Assembly: GCF_900103605.1 (NCBI RefSeq)
Contig: NZ_FNHY01000001.1
Location: 496,001 to 560,000, forward strand
DNA length: 64,000 nucleotides
DNA from: Psychrobacillus sp. OK028
GTDB lineage: Bacteria; Bacillota; Bacilli; Bacillales_A; Planococcaceae
Direction: 5' to 3'
Part shown: positions 41,775 through 52,098 of the stretch, piece after piece
Position numbering within the stretch: position 1 is the stretch's first letter
How the letters are laid out: each line of letters opens with the position of its first letter
The notes under the pieces: generated by a model
What the model saw: only the letters and a program-made list of their open reading frames with translations
Told to the model about the DNA's origin: nothing
Databases searched by the model: none
Program-made: the position numbers and the translations under genes

Positions 41775-41873
41775 AAGTAATCCTCTTTCAAAACATTATT
41801 TTGTATTTATCGACTGTTGTCTACTATACGCTTGCACTTTTCATATATATCTTATCATTTTCAACAGGAATTG

Positions 41874-41882
41874 TGTTATAAT
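41874..41882 (+). promoter_or_regulatory. Extended -10 promoter before gmk
   Basis: TGTTATAAT (41874-41882) is an extended -10 about 60 bases before the gmk start. No good -35 is seen (TCATTT at 17-base spacing), as is common with extended -10 promoters. Confidence 0.5.
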
Positions 41883-41904
41883 CAGTTAAGTATGTAATTG
41901 TTAA

Positions 41905-42561
<657 letters not shown>

Positions 42562-42786
42562 ATGTTATATCCATCTGTAGATTCATTAAAAACCCAAATT
42601 GATTCAAAATATTCATTAGTGACGGTAGCTTCTAAACGGGCTCGACAGTTACAAGAAGAAGGCGGAGAACGTCTAACTTCATATGTGTCCTATAAAAAAG
42701 TAGGAAGAGCTTTAGAGGAAGTTGCTGCAGGTGAACTAACTATATTATCATCAAGTGATACTGTAGTTTATGATGACGAAGTATAA
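42562..42786 (+). CDS. rpoZ: RNA polymerase omega subunit
   Basis: 74 residues starting MLYPSVDSLKTQIDSKYSLV, the omega N-terminus, with the ASKRARQL motif that contacts beta-prime. It supports RNA polymerase assembly. The ATG directly follows the gmk stop, with GGAGA in the gmk end as its RBS. A large perfect hairpin lies between it and coaBC. Confidence 0.95.
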   Translation: MLYPSVDSLKTQIDSKYSLVTVASKRARQLQEEGGERLTSYVSYKKVGRALEEVAAGELTILSSSDTVVYDDEV

Positions 42787-42828
42787 AAATAAACAATACG
42801 CAAGTAAATGTCTCGATAAGCTGCGGAT

Positions 42829-42879
42829 TAAACAACAACCTCCCAAAGAATATACGTTTCTTTGGGAGGTTGTTGTTTA
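42829..42879 (+). other. Perfect 22-bp hairpin between rpoZ and coaBC
   Basis: Two 22-base arms (42829-42850 and 42858-42879) are exact complements around TATACGT. The core is ACCTCCCAAAGAA / TTCTTTGGGAGGT. There is no T run after it; the coaBC Shine-Dalgarno AGGGGAG begins within two bases. It may be a terminator of unusual type, an mRNA-processing or stability element, or a translational control site for coaBC. Confidence 0.75.
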
Positions 42880-42892
42880 GAGGGGAGAATTC

Positions 42893-44101
42893 ATGATGTT
42901 AACTTCTAAAAAAATTCTTGTATGTGTTACTGGTGGGATTGCGGTTTATAAAGCTGTTGCATTAGTAAGTAAATTGTCACAAGCAGGAGCAACTGTAAAA
43001 GTAATGATGACAAAATCAGCGATGGAATTTGTGCAACCGTTAAGCTTTCAGGCTATGTCTAGAAATGATGTATATTTTGATACATTTGATGAAAAGGACT
43101 CAAGCGTAATTGCACATATTGATTTAGCCGACTGGGCTGATCTTGTACTCGTAGCACCCGCAACGGCTAATGTAATTGGTAAGTTAGCAAATGGTATTGC
43201 GGATGATATGGTTACGACTACTTTACTTGCAACAACTGCAGAAGTGTGGATAGCACCTGCGATGAATGTACATATGTATGATAATGCTGCTGTAATTCGC
43301 AATATTGCTCAGCTTTCAAGTGACGGTTATCATTTTATCCAGCCTTCTGAAGGTTTTTTAGCATGTGGATATGTTGGAAAAGGTCGATTAGAAGAACCGG
43401 AAAAAATAGTTCAGTTAGTCGAGGCATATTTTGTGCCGAAAGAGCAACCTTTAAAAGGAAAAAAAGTTGTCGTTACTGCAGGACCAACTAGAGAGAGAAT
43501 TGATCCAGTTCGATTTTTAACAAATTTTTCTAGTGGGAAGATGGGGTATGCTATGGCTGAGGCTGCAGCAACTCTAGGAGCAGAAACTATATTGATATCT
43601 GGTCCTGTCAGTTTGAGTGCACCAGCAAACGTAAAACTTGTGAATGTTGAAAGTGCACAGGAAATGCTAGATGCTGTGTTGCTTCATTTTGATACTGCTT
43701 CTATTGTTATAAAAACTGCAGCTGTTGCAGATTATAGACCAAAAGAGGTACATGCACAAAAGATGAAAAAGAAACCGGGCGATTCAGTAATCGCACTTGA
43801 AAGAACTTCTGATATTCTTATGGAACTAGGTAAACGAAAAAAAGACCAATTGTTAATAGGCTTTGCAGCAGAAACAAATGATGTGATCCATTATGCTAAA
43901 GGCAAACTGCAAAAGAAAAATGCAGATTATATTATTGCCAATGATGTGACGGAAGCAGGTTCAGGTTTTGGGACAGATACAAATGCAGTTACGTTAGTTG
44001 GTAAAAGTATGGAACAGTATTTTCCGCATCTAAGCAAGAAGGAGCTTGCACTACAATTACTGCAAACGATTATTCAATTGGAGAAAGATGATGCCAAATG
44101 A
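42893..44101 (+). CDS. coaBC: Phosphopantothenoylcysteine synthetase/decarboxylase
   Basis: Two steps of coenzyme A synthesis. The N-terminal CoaC flavodomain (about 1-180) has GGIAVYKAVALVSKL, the APATANVIGKLANGIADD stretch, PAMNVHMYDN and the ACGYVGKGRLEEP substrate loop. The C-terminal CoaB domain has VVTAGPTRERIDPVRFLTNFSSGKMG, KTAAVADYRP and ANDV. 402 residues. Two adjacent ATGs (42893, 42896) are possible starts. It overlaps priA by 4 bases. Confidence 0.97.
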   Translation: MMLTSKKILVCVTGGIAVYKAVALVSKLSQAGATVKVMMTKSAMEFVQPLSFQAMSRNDVYFDTFDEKDSSVIAHIDLADWADLVLVAPATANVIGKLANGIADDMVTTTLLATTAEVWIAPAMNVHMYDNAAVIRNIAQLSSDGYHFIQPSEGFLACGYVGKGRLEEPEKIVQLVEAYFVPKEQPLKGKKVVVTAGPTRERIDPVRFLTNFSSGKMGYAMAEAAATLGAETILISGPVSLSAPANVKLVNVESAQEMLDAVLLHFDTASIVIKTAAVADYRPKEVHAQKMKKKPGDSVIALERTSDILMELGKRKKDQLLIGFAAETNDVIHYAKGKLQKKNADYIIANDVTEAGSGFGTDTNAVTLVGKSMEQYFPHLSKKELALQLLQTIIQLEKDDAK

Positions 44102-46509
44102 TAGTAGAAGTAATCGTAGATGTAGCAGCTTATCCTATTGATCGTCCTTTCGATTATATAGTTCCTGAAGTATTAGAGACGGTGATAGAACGGGGAAGTC
44201 GTGTACATGTACCTTTTGGTAATAGAAAAGTTCAGGGATTTATAACAAATATAAAAGACCACTCTGATTTAGATGTGTCCAAACTAAAAGAAATAATTTC
44301 TATAATCGACGTAGAGCCCGTCATAACGGAGGAATTATTACAGCTTTCTAAGTGGATGACCAATAAAACTTTATGTTATGAAATAGATGCACTGCAAGTG
44401 ATGCTTCCTGCTGCTCTTCGTGCTTCGTATAAAAAAGAAATTCGGCTTGTAGAGCGGGATGGAGTAGATAAAGAATCTTTAGCATTATTTGGTTCTAAAG
44501 AAACTATTTCATACGATATTTTTGAAAAAGCCGGCTTATTGAGACAGATGAAAAAGTATTTAGATCAAGGTAACTTTCAATTAGATACGGTTATTAAGCA
44601 ACAGGGCAAAGTAAAAACGATAACCAAATATCGTATCGTGGAGAATAAAGAATTAGTTCTTACGAAACTAAGTGAACTTCCGAAAAATGCGGTTAAACAA
44701 AGAGAGTTAATCGAATGGCTATTAATGCAAGAGCAAGCTTCCTTTACAATGGGTGAACTGAAAGATTTTGCACAAACAAATAATCATACGGTTAATGCAT
44801 TAATCGATAAAGGAATTTTAGAAAAAGCACATAAAGAAATATATAGGGAAATAAGCAGTTTAGAGTATAACGATCATGATTATAGATTTAAGTTGACAAA
44901 TGAACAACAGGAAGCTTTAACAAAAATAAATAATGCTCAGGATATTAACCAACCAACTACTTTTCTTTTACACGGTATTACCGGAAGTGGGAAAACAGAG
45001 ATTTATCTGAATGCTATTGAAAAATCAATCAATGAAGGCAAACAAGCGATAATGCTTGTACCTGAAATATCATTGACCCCGCAAATGACCAGAAGATTTA
45101 AATTGCGCTTTGACGATCAAGTAGCTGTAATGCATAGTGGATTATCCGTAGGTGAAAAGTTTGATGAATGGCGTAAAATTTGGCGTGGTGAGGTCAAGGT
45201 TGTTGTAGGAGCAAGATCAGCAATATTCGCACCTTTTAAAGATCTGGGTTTAATTATTTTAGACGAGGAGCATGAGTCTACTTATAAGCAAGAAGATACT
45301 CCAAGGTATCATGCGAGAGACGTAGCAATTTGGAGAAGTAACTTTCACGGGTGTCCAGTTATATTAGGAAGTGCAACCCCTTCTCTTGAATCATATGCAC
45401 GAGCTTCTAAGGGTGTTTACAGTTTATTGACATTAAATATGCGTGCGAAAGAACAATCTTTGCCAGTCGTAAGTGTTGTAGATATGCGTGCGGAGTTGAA
45501 AAATGGAAACCGATCTATGTTTAGTGTTGAGCTTGCGGATGCAGTCAGAGAAAAGTTAGAGAAGAAAGAACAAATTGTTCTATTCTTAAATAAGAGAGGA
45601 TTTTCATCCTTTGTACTCTGCAGAGACTGTGGAACAGTAGTTGAATGTGATAATTGTGATATTTCACTAACCTATCATCGTGAAGGGGAGCAGCTAAAGT
45701 GCCATTATTGTGGACATGAAGAGCACGTGCCGAAGCAATGTCCGGAATGTGCCAGCGAGCATATTCGCTTTTTCGGAACAGGTACGCAAAAAGTGGAAGA
45801 GGAGATCACTAAATTATTTCCTTATGCACGAGTTCTCCGAATGGACGTAGATACGACTAGAACAAAGGGTTCCCATGAACGAATTTTAAAACAATTCGGA
45901 GATGGAGAAGCAGATATTTTACTTGGAACGCAGATGATTGCAAAAGGACTAGATTTCCCAAACATTACACTTGTTGGAGTGTTAAATGCGGATACCACTT
46001 TACACTTAGCTGATTTTAGAGCAGCCGAAAAAACATTTCAGCTTATGACACAGGTTAGTGGAAGAGCTGGTAGACATGATAAAGAAGGCCAGGTGTACAT
46101 TCAAACTTATACACCGGAGCATTATGCTATTGAATATTCAAAATCACAGTTATACGAGCCTTTTTATAAAAAAGAAATGCTCGTTCGAAAACAGTTCGAA
46201 TATCCACCTTTCTACTATTTAACGCTTGTTCAGGTAACGCATGAAAATGTCATGTTAGCCTCGGAATATGCAAAACTAGCGACTGATTGGTTACGAGCAA
46301 ATTTGTCATCAACAACAATGGTAATAGGACCAACTTCAAGTGCAATCAGTAAAATACAAAATAGATATCGTTACCAATGTTTGATAAAATACAAAAAAGA
46401 ACCAATACTTGTGGAAAAACTTCAACAATTAATAAAAATATACCGAACCGAGTGGATAAAAAAAGGAGTCATCTTAACAATTGATTTGGATCCATCCACC
46501 ATTTTATAA
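44098..46509 (+). CDS. priA: Primosomal protein N' (replication restart helicase PriA)
   Basis: Superfamily 2 DNA helicase that reloads DnaB/DnaC-type helicase at stalled forks. N-terminal 3'-DNA-binding domain (about 1-110), winged-helix part, Walker A LHGITGSGKTEIY (about residue 297), DEEH box, and a zinc-binding insert with eight cysteines (CRDCG, CDNCD, CHYCG, CPECA at about 509-560). The GTQMIAKGLDFPNI and VSGRAGRHDKEG helicase motifs follow. 803 residues, normal for Bacillales. Confidence 0.97.
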   Translation: MIVEVIVDVAAYPIDRPFDYIVPEVLETVIERGSRVHVPFGNRKVQGFITNIKDHSDLDVSKLKEIISIIDVEPVITEELLQLSKWMTNKTLCYEIDALQVMLPAALRASYKKEIRLVERDGVDKESLALFGSKETISYDIFEKAGLLRQMKKYLDQGNFQLDTVIKQQGKVKTITKYRIVENKELVLTKLSELPKNAVKQRELIEWLLMQEQASFTMGELKDFAQTNNHTVNALIDKGILEKAHKEIYREISSLEYNDHDYRFKLTNEQQEALTKINNAQDINQPTTFLLHGITGSGKTEIYLNAIEKSINEGKQAIMLVPEISLTPQMTRRFKLRFDDQVAVMHSGLSVGEKFDEWRKIWRGEVKVVVGARSAIFAPFKDLGLIILDEEHESTYKQEDTPRYHARDVAIWRSNFHGCPVILGSATPSLESYARASKGVYSLLTLNMRAKEQSLPVVSVVDMRAELKNGNRSMFSVELADAVREKLEKKEQIVLFLNKRGFSSFVLCRDCGTVVECDNCDISLTYHREGEQLKCHYCGHEEHVPKQCPECASEHIRFFGTGTQKVEEEITKLFPYARVLRMDVDTTRTKGSHERILKQFGDGEADILLGTQMIAKGLDFPNITLVGVLNADTTLHLADFRAAEKTFQLMTQVSGRAGRHDKEGQVYIQTYTPEHYAIEYSKSQLYEPFYKKEMLVRKQFEYPPFYYLTLVQVTHENVMLASEYAKLATDWLRANLSSTTMVIGPTSSAISKIQNRYRYQCLIKYKKEPILVEKLQQLIKIYRTEWIKKGVILTIDLDPSTIL

Positions 46510-46533
46510 GGTGTTTGAAAAGAGGAAAAAGAA

Positions 46534-47022
46534 ATGGCAATACGTCCAATTATTACACATCCAAATGATGTACTATTAAAGAAATGTGAAGAAGTTACTA
46601 AATTTGATAACAAGCTTGCTGAGCTCCTAGACGATATGTACGATACAATGGTCGCTTCTGATGGAATCGGAATAGCTGCACCACAGGTCGGAGAAACTAT
46701 TCAAGCGGCAATCGTTGATTTAGGAGAAGGTCAGGATATTATTGAACTAATCAATCCAGAGGTAGTGGAAATTGGTGGTTCCGAAATAGAAGTAGAAGGG
46801 TGTTTAAGTTTTCCCGATGTTTATGGAGAAGTAGAGCGTCCATTTTATGTGAAAGTAGAAGCACAGGATAGATCAGGAGCTTTATATGAATTGCAAGCAG
46901 AGGATTATGAAGCAAGAGCTATTTTACATGAAATCGATCATTTACATGGTGTTTTATTTACGTCCAAGATTATTCGATATGTAGAATTGGACGAACTTGA
47001 AAACGAGGTGGAAGAAGTATGA
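46534..47022 (+). CDS. def: Peptide deformylase
   Basis: Metal enzyme that removes the formyl group from nascent N-terminal Met. The three motifs are GIGIAAPQVG, EGCLSFP (Cys ligand) and HEIDH (LHEIDHLHG). 162 residues, type 1 PDF. AGAGGA lies before the ATG. It overlaps fmt by 4 bases, which pairs the formylation and deformylation enzymes. Confidence 0.97.
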   Translation: MAIRPIITHPNDVLLKKCEEVTKFDNKLAELLDDMYDTMVASDGIGIAAPQVGETIQAAIVDLGEGQDIIELINPEVVEIGGSEIEVEGCLSFPDVYGEVERPFYVKVEAQDRSGALYELQAEDYEARAILHEIDHLHGVLFTSKIIRYVELDELENEVEEV

Positions 47023-47960
47023 CATCTATAATCTTCATGGGGACTCCAGCATTCTCTGCGCCTATCTTAAGAATGTTAGTAGAAGAAGGCTATCAAGTAA
47101 TGGCTGTCGTTACTCAGCCAGATCGTCCAGTAGGAAGAAAGAAAGTATTAACCGCACCTCCTGTAAAAGAAGAAGCAATTCAACTAGGTCTGCCAGTTAT
47201 CCAGCCAAATAAATTAAGGGGTTCGGATGAGCTTGATCAAATTATCGCGTTGAAGCCAGATTTAATCATTACGGCTGCGTTCGGTCAAATACTTCCAAAG
47301 GAACTTCTCGAAGTTCCTGAGCTTGGCTGTATTAATGTACATGCATCTTTACTACCTGCTTATCGTGGCGGTGCGCCTATTCATCAAGCAATAATAGATG
47401 GTCAAAGTAAAACTGGTGTAACTATCATGTATATGGAAGAGAAATTAGACGCTGGCGATATTATATCTCAGAGCGAGATTTCTATTGCCCATACAGATGA
47501 TACTGGATTGTTATTTGAAAAACTGAGTGAGGTAGGTTCACAGTTACTTAAAGAGACATTGCCTTCGATTATTGCTAAAACGAATAATCGTACTAAACAG
47601 GATGACAGTCGAGTAACTTTCGCTAAAAACATTTCACGCGAACAAGAGAGAATAGATTGGAGTAATTCAGCATTGCAATTGCACAATCAAATTCGTGGGC
47701 TTCACCCTTGGCCAGTAGCATATACAACTTTAGATGGGCAAGTCGTGAAGATTTGGAAAGCGGATACGACTACCATTCAAACAAATGAAAAACCTGGAAC
47801 AGTTGTGAAAATTGAGTCAGATTATTTCGTTGTACAAACTGGACAGTCAGAAGCAATTCGCATTAATGAGTTACAGCCAGCTGGCAAAAAGAAAATGTCC
47901 GCAGAAGATTATTTGCGCGGCGTAGGTTCGAAAATGCGAATAGGAGATATGTTTGAATGA
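47019..47960 (+). CDS. fmt: Methionyl-tRNA formyltransferase
   Basis: Formylates initiator Met-tRNA with 10-formyl-THF. The catalytic domain begins IIFMGTPAFSAPIL and shows NVHASLLPAYRGGAPIHQAI (Asn/His) and EEKLDAGDI; a C-terminal OB-like tRNA-binding domain follows (about 205-313). 313 residues. Starts within the end of def. Confidence 0.97.
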   Translation: MTSIIFMGTPAFSAPILRMLVEEGYQVMAVVTQPDRPVGRKKVLTAPPVKEEAIQLGLPVIQPNKLRGSDELDQIIALKPDLIITAAFGQILPKELLEVPELGCINVHASLLPAYRGGAPIHQAIIDGQSKTGVTIMYMEEKLDAGDIISQSEISIAHTDDTGLLFEKLSEVGSQLLKETLPSIIAKTNNRTKQDDSRVTFAKNISREQERIDWSNSALQLHNQIRGLHPWPVAYTTLDGQVVKIWKADTTTIQTNEKPGTVVKIESDYFVVQTGQSEAIRINELQPAGKKKMSAEDYLRGVGSKMRIGDMFE

Positions 47961-49309
47961 CAAAAAAAAGCGAAAAGATTTGGACAGGTAATGTTCGAGA
48001 TGCTGCACTAACTATATTAATGGCTGTTGAAAAGCAACAAGCATATAGTAACTTACTGTTACATCAAACGATTGAAAAATATACGATTGACCCAAAAGAC
48101 CGTGCTTTACTTACTGAACTAACTTATGGCACGCTTCAATATAAAATGACGCTAGATTACTATTTGCAACCGTTTATAAAAGGGAAATTAGATGATTGGG
48201 TTAAACAATTACTACGCCTATCTCTTTATCAAATCCATTATTTATCGCGTATTCCAGATCATGCTGCTGTCAACGAAGCGGTGGAAATCGCTAAAAGAAG
48301 AGGACATAAAGGAATTGCCTCGGCAGTTAACGGAATTTTACGGTCTATTTTAAGAGAAGGTGTCCGTTCTACTGAAGAAATTAAAGATAGAGAAGAACGA
48401 CTATCGGTCGAAACAAGTCACCCTCTTTGGATGGTAAAGCGTTTCATATCACAATATGGTTTTGAAACAACTGAGAAAATGCTGAAGGAAAATAATGAAC
48501 CACCTGTAACGACGCTTCGAGTTAACTTATTTAAGCGTACGGTTGATCAAGTAATGCATCTAATGACTCAAGAAGGATATATTGTAGCTAAAAGCGAAAT
48601 TATACCAGAGTGTATCTATTTGTTTAATGGACAGGCAGCTAAAACAACAGCATATCAGCAAGGCTTTGTAACAATTCAAGATGAAAGTTCAATGATACCT
48701 GCTTATGTACTCCAGCCAGAACCAGGAATGACTGTTCTTGATATGTGCTCGGCACCCGGTGGCAAAACAACTCATATTGCCGAAAAGATGAAAAACACAG
48801 GAAAACTTGTGGCAATGGATATTCATCAGCATAAATTAAAGCTAGTAAGAGAAAATGCAGAGCGTTTAGGCTTTAGTTTTATCAAAACAGTGGAGATGGA
48901 TGGCAGAAAAGCTAGTGAAAATTATGCAGAACAATCATTTGATCGAATTCTAATTGATGCACCATGTAGTGGACTGGGCGTCATGAAACGTAAGCCGGAT
49001 ATTAAGTATACAAAACAGGAAAAAGATTTTGATTCCCTTAAACCAATTCAAATGAATTTACTTGAAGAAGCATATAAACTTTTAAAACCAGGTGGATTAA
49101 TGGTCTATAGTACTTGCACAGTCGATTTAGAAGAAAACGAAGGAACAACTCAGCTATTTCTAAATGCACATCTTGATATGGAACTCGGAAATTTTCCAGA
49201 CGTTATTAAACGTATAAAAAAACAGGAAAAAGAAGGAACACTTCAAATTTTCCCACAAGATTTACGCAGTGATGGATTTTATGTAGCTCTATTTCAAAAA
49301 AAGAAATAG
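47957..49309 (+). CDS. rsmB: 16S rRNA (cytosine-967-C5)-methyltransferase
   Basis: SAM-dependent rRNA methylase with a NusB-like N-terminal domain (about 10-150) and an NSUN catalytic domain: VLDMCSAPGGKTTHIAE (SAM), DAPCSGLGVMKRKPDIKY with the assisting Cys, and VYSTCTVDLEENE with the nucleophile Cys. 450 residues. It overlaps the fmt stop by 4 bases. In B. subtilis rlmN follows; here the next gene is prpC. Confidence 0.96.
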   Translation: MTKKSEKIWTGNVRDAALTILMAVEKQQAYSNLLLHQTIEKYTIDPKDRALLTELTYGTLQYKMTLDYYLQPFIKGKLDDWVKQLLRLSLYQIHYLSRIPDHAAVNEAVEIAKRRGHKGIASAVNGILRSILREGVRSTEEIKDREERLSVETSHPLWMVKRFISQYGFETTEKMLKENNEPPVTTLRVNLFKRTVDQVMHLMTQEGYIVAKSEIIPECIYLFNGQAAKTTAYQQGFVTIQDESSMIPAYVLQPEPGMTVLDMCSAPGGKTTHIAEKMKNTGKLVAMDIHQHKLKLVRENAERLGFSFIKTVEMDGRKASENYAEQSFDRILIDAPCSGLGVMKRKPDIKYTKQEKDFDSLKPIQMNLLEEAYKLLKPGGLMVYSTCTVDLEENEGTTQLFLNAHLDMELGNFPDVIKRIKKQEKEGTLQIFPQDLRSDGFYVALFQKKK

Positions 49310-49349
49310 AGATCACTCTTTGCCAAATTCAAAAGAGGTGAATGATAAG

Positions 49350-50087
49350 ATGAAGTTTGTTGTGAAGACGGATGTAGGTATGAAAAGAACGGTGAATGAA
49401 GATAGGGCTGAGGTTTTTTTGCGAGAGGACGGCAGGTTATTAGCTGTTATTGCAGATGGTATGGGTGGACATAACGCGGGCGATGTTGCTAGTGAGCTTG
49501 CGGTTACAGAATTTAAAAAGTATTTTGCTGCTTTCAATCCTTTTATCGTTAAAGCGAGAGATTGGTTAACTTATACATTTCAATCCATCAATCAAACCGT
49601 AAGCAGAAAATCCAAAATGAGTGCAGATTGTGCAGGTATGGGAACTACGCTTATTGCGGGTTTGTTTGAGAAACATCAAGGAACTATAGCTCATGTAGGG
49701 GATAGTCGCGTATATTTGATATCACCTGAGCAAGTTTATCAAATAACACGGGATCATTCATATGTTAATGTTCTCATTGATTCTGGAGAAATAAGTGAGG
49801 AACAAGCAAAGACCCATCCCAATAAAAACGTATTAATGAAAGCGATTGGAACGGAACAAACAATACAACCAGACTTTTATGAAATAGTCTTACTGCCAAA
49901 TTCTTATTTACTTTTTTGTACAGACGGCTTAAGCAATAAGATTAGTGAATCATTTATGCAAACACTTTTATACTCCAATAAGACGATGGAAGAAAAAGGA
50001 CAGGATTTAGTGGAGGAAGCAAATAGATTAGGTGGAGAAGATAATATTTCTTTAATCCTATTATCAAACAATGACGAGGAGGTGTAA
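49350..50087 (+). CDS. prpC: PP2C-type protein phosphatase PrpC
   Basis: Mn-dependent Ser/Thr phosphatase opposing PrkC. RTVNEDRAEV, IADGMGGHNAGDVAS, GTTLIAG, VGDSRVYL, and the CTDGLSNKI and GGEDNISLIL motifs cover the metal-binding and catalytic residues. ATG 49350 is preferred with GAGGTGA before it; an upstream in-frame TTG lacks an RBS. About 245 residues. Two bases separate it from prkC. Confidence 0.95.
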   Translation: MKFVVKTDVGMKRTVNEDRAEVFLREDGRLLAVIADGMGGHNAGDVASELAVTEFKKYFAAFNPFIVKARDWLTYTFQSINQTVSRKSKMSADCAGMGTTLIAGLFEKHQGTIAHVGDSRVYLISPEQVYQITRDHSYVNVLIDSGEISEEQAKTHPNKNVLMKAIGTEQTIQPDFYEIVLLPNSYLLFCTDGLSNKISESFMQTLLYSNKTMEEKGQDLVEEANRLGGEDNISLILLSNNDEEV

Positions 50088-50089
50088 GG

Positions 50090-52075
50090 ATGCTGATAGG
50101 TAAACGAATAAGTGGAAGATATAAATTGCTTGAAATGATAGGTGGAGGCGGCATGTCCAATGTTTATTTGGCACATGATATGATTTTAGATCGTGACGTA
50201 GCGATAAAAGTGTTACGTTATGATTTTGCTAATGAAGAAGAATTACACCGTCGATTCCAGCGTGAGGCCCTTTCTGCAACTAGCCTTACACATCCAAATA
50301 TTGTGAATATTTATGATGTTGGAGAAGATGAGGATATTCACTATATTGTCATGGAATTTGTAAAGGGTAAAACGTTAAAAGAATACATATTGCTGAATGC
50401 ACCGGTTTCTCCTATGAAATCTGTAATGCTTATGAAGCAGCTGACTTCAGCTATTTCTACAGCTCATAATAATCACATTATCCATCGGGACATAAAGCCG
50501 CAGAACATCCTTTTGGATGAAGAGGAAAATGTTAAGGTAACTGATTTTGGTATTGCAATGGCACTAAGTGCAACTTCCTATACGCAGACAAATTCTGTAT
50601 TAGGTACAGTACATTATCTTTCACCCGAACAAGCCCGCGGTGGTACTGCAACTAAGCAGTCAGATGTATATGCCTTGGGAATTGTTTTGTTTGAGCTACT
50701 AACTGGACAACTTCCATTTTCAGGGGAGTCCGCTGTATCCATTGCATTAAAGCATTTACAAACAGAAACTCCGTCCATACGGAAAATTATCCCTTCTATT
50801 CCGCAAAGCATTGAAAATGTTGTTTTGAAAGCTACAGCGAAGAATCCAAAAGACAGATATCGTTCTGCAGAGGAAATGGAAGCAGATTTAGCAACTGCCC
50901 TGTCACCAGAAAGAGCTGAAGAAGAAAAATTCGTAGTTGCTATTGATGATGATGCAACGAAGGTCTTACCAGTTATTAAAGAGCCTGTATCGTTTAATGA
51001 GGTTTCAGACACGAAAAAAATGGCGCCATCGAAAAAGGTTGCAAAACCAGTAAAGCCAAAAAGTAAGAACAAAAAGTGGAAAATAGTCGGTGGGATATTA
51101 GCTGGAATTCTCCTTTTAATACTGTTGATGTTCGTTCTATTTCCAGGTTTGTTTAAAGCAGATAAAATTTCAGTTCCAGATGTTTCTAACTTAGAACTAG
51201 AAGAGGCTATTGAACAATTAGAGTCAGAAGGGTTTACGATAGGCGATAAGACTTTAGAAGTTTCAGACGAAGTAGAAGAAAATAAAATAATTCGGACGAC
51301 TCCCGAAGCGGGTAAATTACGCGATAAAAATAGTGAAATTCATTTATTTGTATCGTCCGGAAAAGAATCCTATGTCCTTGAAAATTATGTCGGCAAAGAT
51401 ATTGATCAAGTAAAAATATTGTTACAAAATTTCAATATCCAGACCGAAGAAAAATTTGATGATCAGCCAAGAGGAACTATAATCGGGCAAACACCGGCTG
51501 TTGGCGAAGAGGTTATTCCAGATGAGACAGATATTCTTTTAACTGTCAGTAAAGGTCCAGACTTACGTACGGTTAGTGATTTGACTGATTGGAACGAAAA
51601 AGCTTTAAGTGATTATGAAAAATCATCTGGATTTAAAATTAGGGTGGCGAATAGACGGAATTCCGACTCTATACCAAAAGGTAACGTAATAGAGCAATCA
51701 CCAAAACCAAATGCAAAAGTAAGTCCTGGAAGCACAATCGATGTAACTCTTTCGGATGGTCCAAAGGCCAAGGATACTAAATTTGTAGTGAAATCTGTTA
51801 CGATTCCCTATGAACCTCCTGTAGTGGATGAAGGAGAAGGGGAAGACGGTAATAATGAGGAAGAGAACAACAACGAGCAACCTGTAGTAGAGAAGCAAGT
51901 AGTCCGAATTTACATTCAAGATAAAACTCGTACAATGTTAGAGCCTGTTGAAGAATTTGTCTTAACTGAAACGGTTGTCAAACAATTGAAATTAGAAATT
52001 AGTGAAGGCGAAAAAGCAGCATATCGTATCGAGGTAAACTCAAAAGTAATTATAGAAGAAACAATTCCGTATTAA
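50090..52075 (+). CDS. prkC: PASTA-domain Ser/Thr protein kinase PrkC
   Basis: Membrane kinase that senses muropeptides and lipid II, active in growth and spore germination. The cytoplasmic kinase domain (about 10-275) has IGGGGMSNVYLAHD, the VAIKVLR Lys, catalytic HRDIKPQNILL, and VTDFGIA. One membrane segment follows (about 337-356). Three PASTA domains (about 362-430, 431-497, 498-565) and a C-terminal domain after an acidic linker complete it. 661 residues. GGAGG precedes the ATG. Paired with prpC. Confidence 0.96.
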   Translation: MLIGKRISGRYKLLEMIGGGGMSNVYLAHDMILDRDVAIKVLRYDFANEEELHRRFQREALSATSLTHPNIVNIYDVGEDEDIHYIVMEFVKGKTLKEYILLNAPVSPMKSVMLMKQLTSAISTAHNNHIIHRDIKPQNILLDEEENVKVTDFGIAMALSATSYTQTNSVLGTVHYLSPEQARGGTATKQSDVYALGIVLFELLTGQLPFSGESAVSIALKHLQTETPSIRKIIPSIPQSIENVVLKATAKNPKDRYRSAEEMEADLATALSPERAEEEKFVVAIDDDATKVLPVIKEPVSFNEVSDTKKMAPSKKVAKPVKPKSKNKKWKIVGGILAGILLLILLMFVLFPGLFKADKISVPDVSNLELEEAIEQLESEGFTIGDKTLEVSDEVEENKIIRTTPEAGKLRDKNSEIHLFVSSGKESYVLENYVGKDIDQVKILLQNFNIQTEEKFDDQPRGTIIGQTPAVGEEVIPDETDILLTVSKGPDLRTVSDLTDWNEKALSDYEKSSGFKIRVANRRNSDSIPKGNVIEQSPKPNAKVSPGSTIDVTLSDGPKAKDTKFVVKSVTIPYEPPVVDEGEGEDGNNEEENNNEQPVVEKQVVRIYIQDKTRTMLEPVEEFVLTETVVKQLKLEISEGEKAAYRIEVNSKVIIEETIPY

Positions 52076-52098
52076 GTAAGAGAATAAGGAGGAGTCGG

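Noticed and set aside
42829-42879. Ordinary rho-independent terminator after rpoZ
   Set aside because: The stem is strong but no T run follows, so it is listed as an unassigned hairpin.
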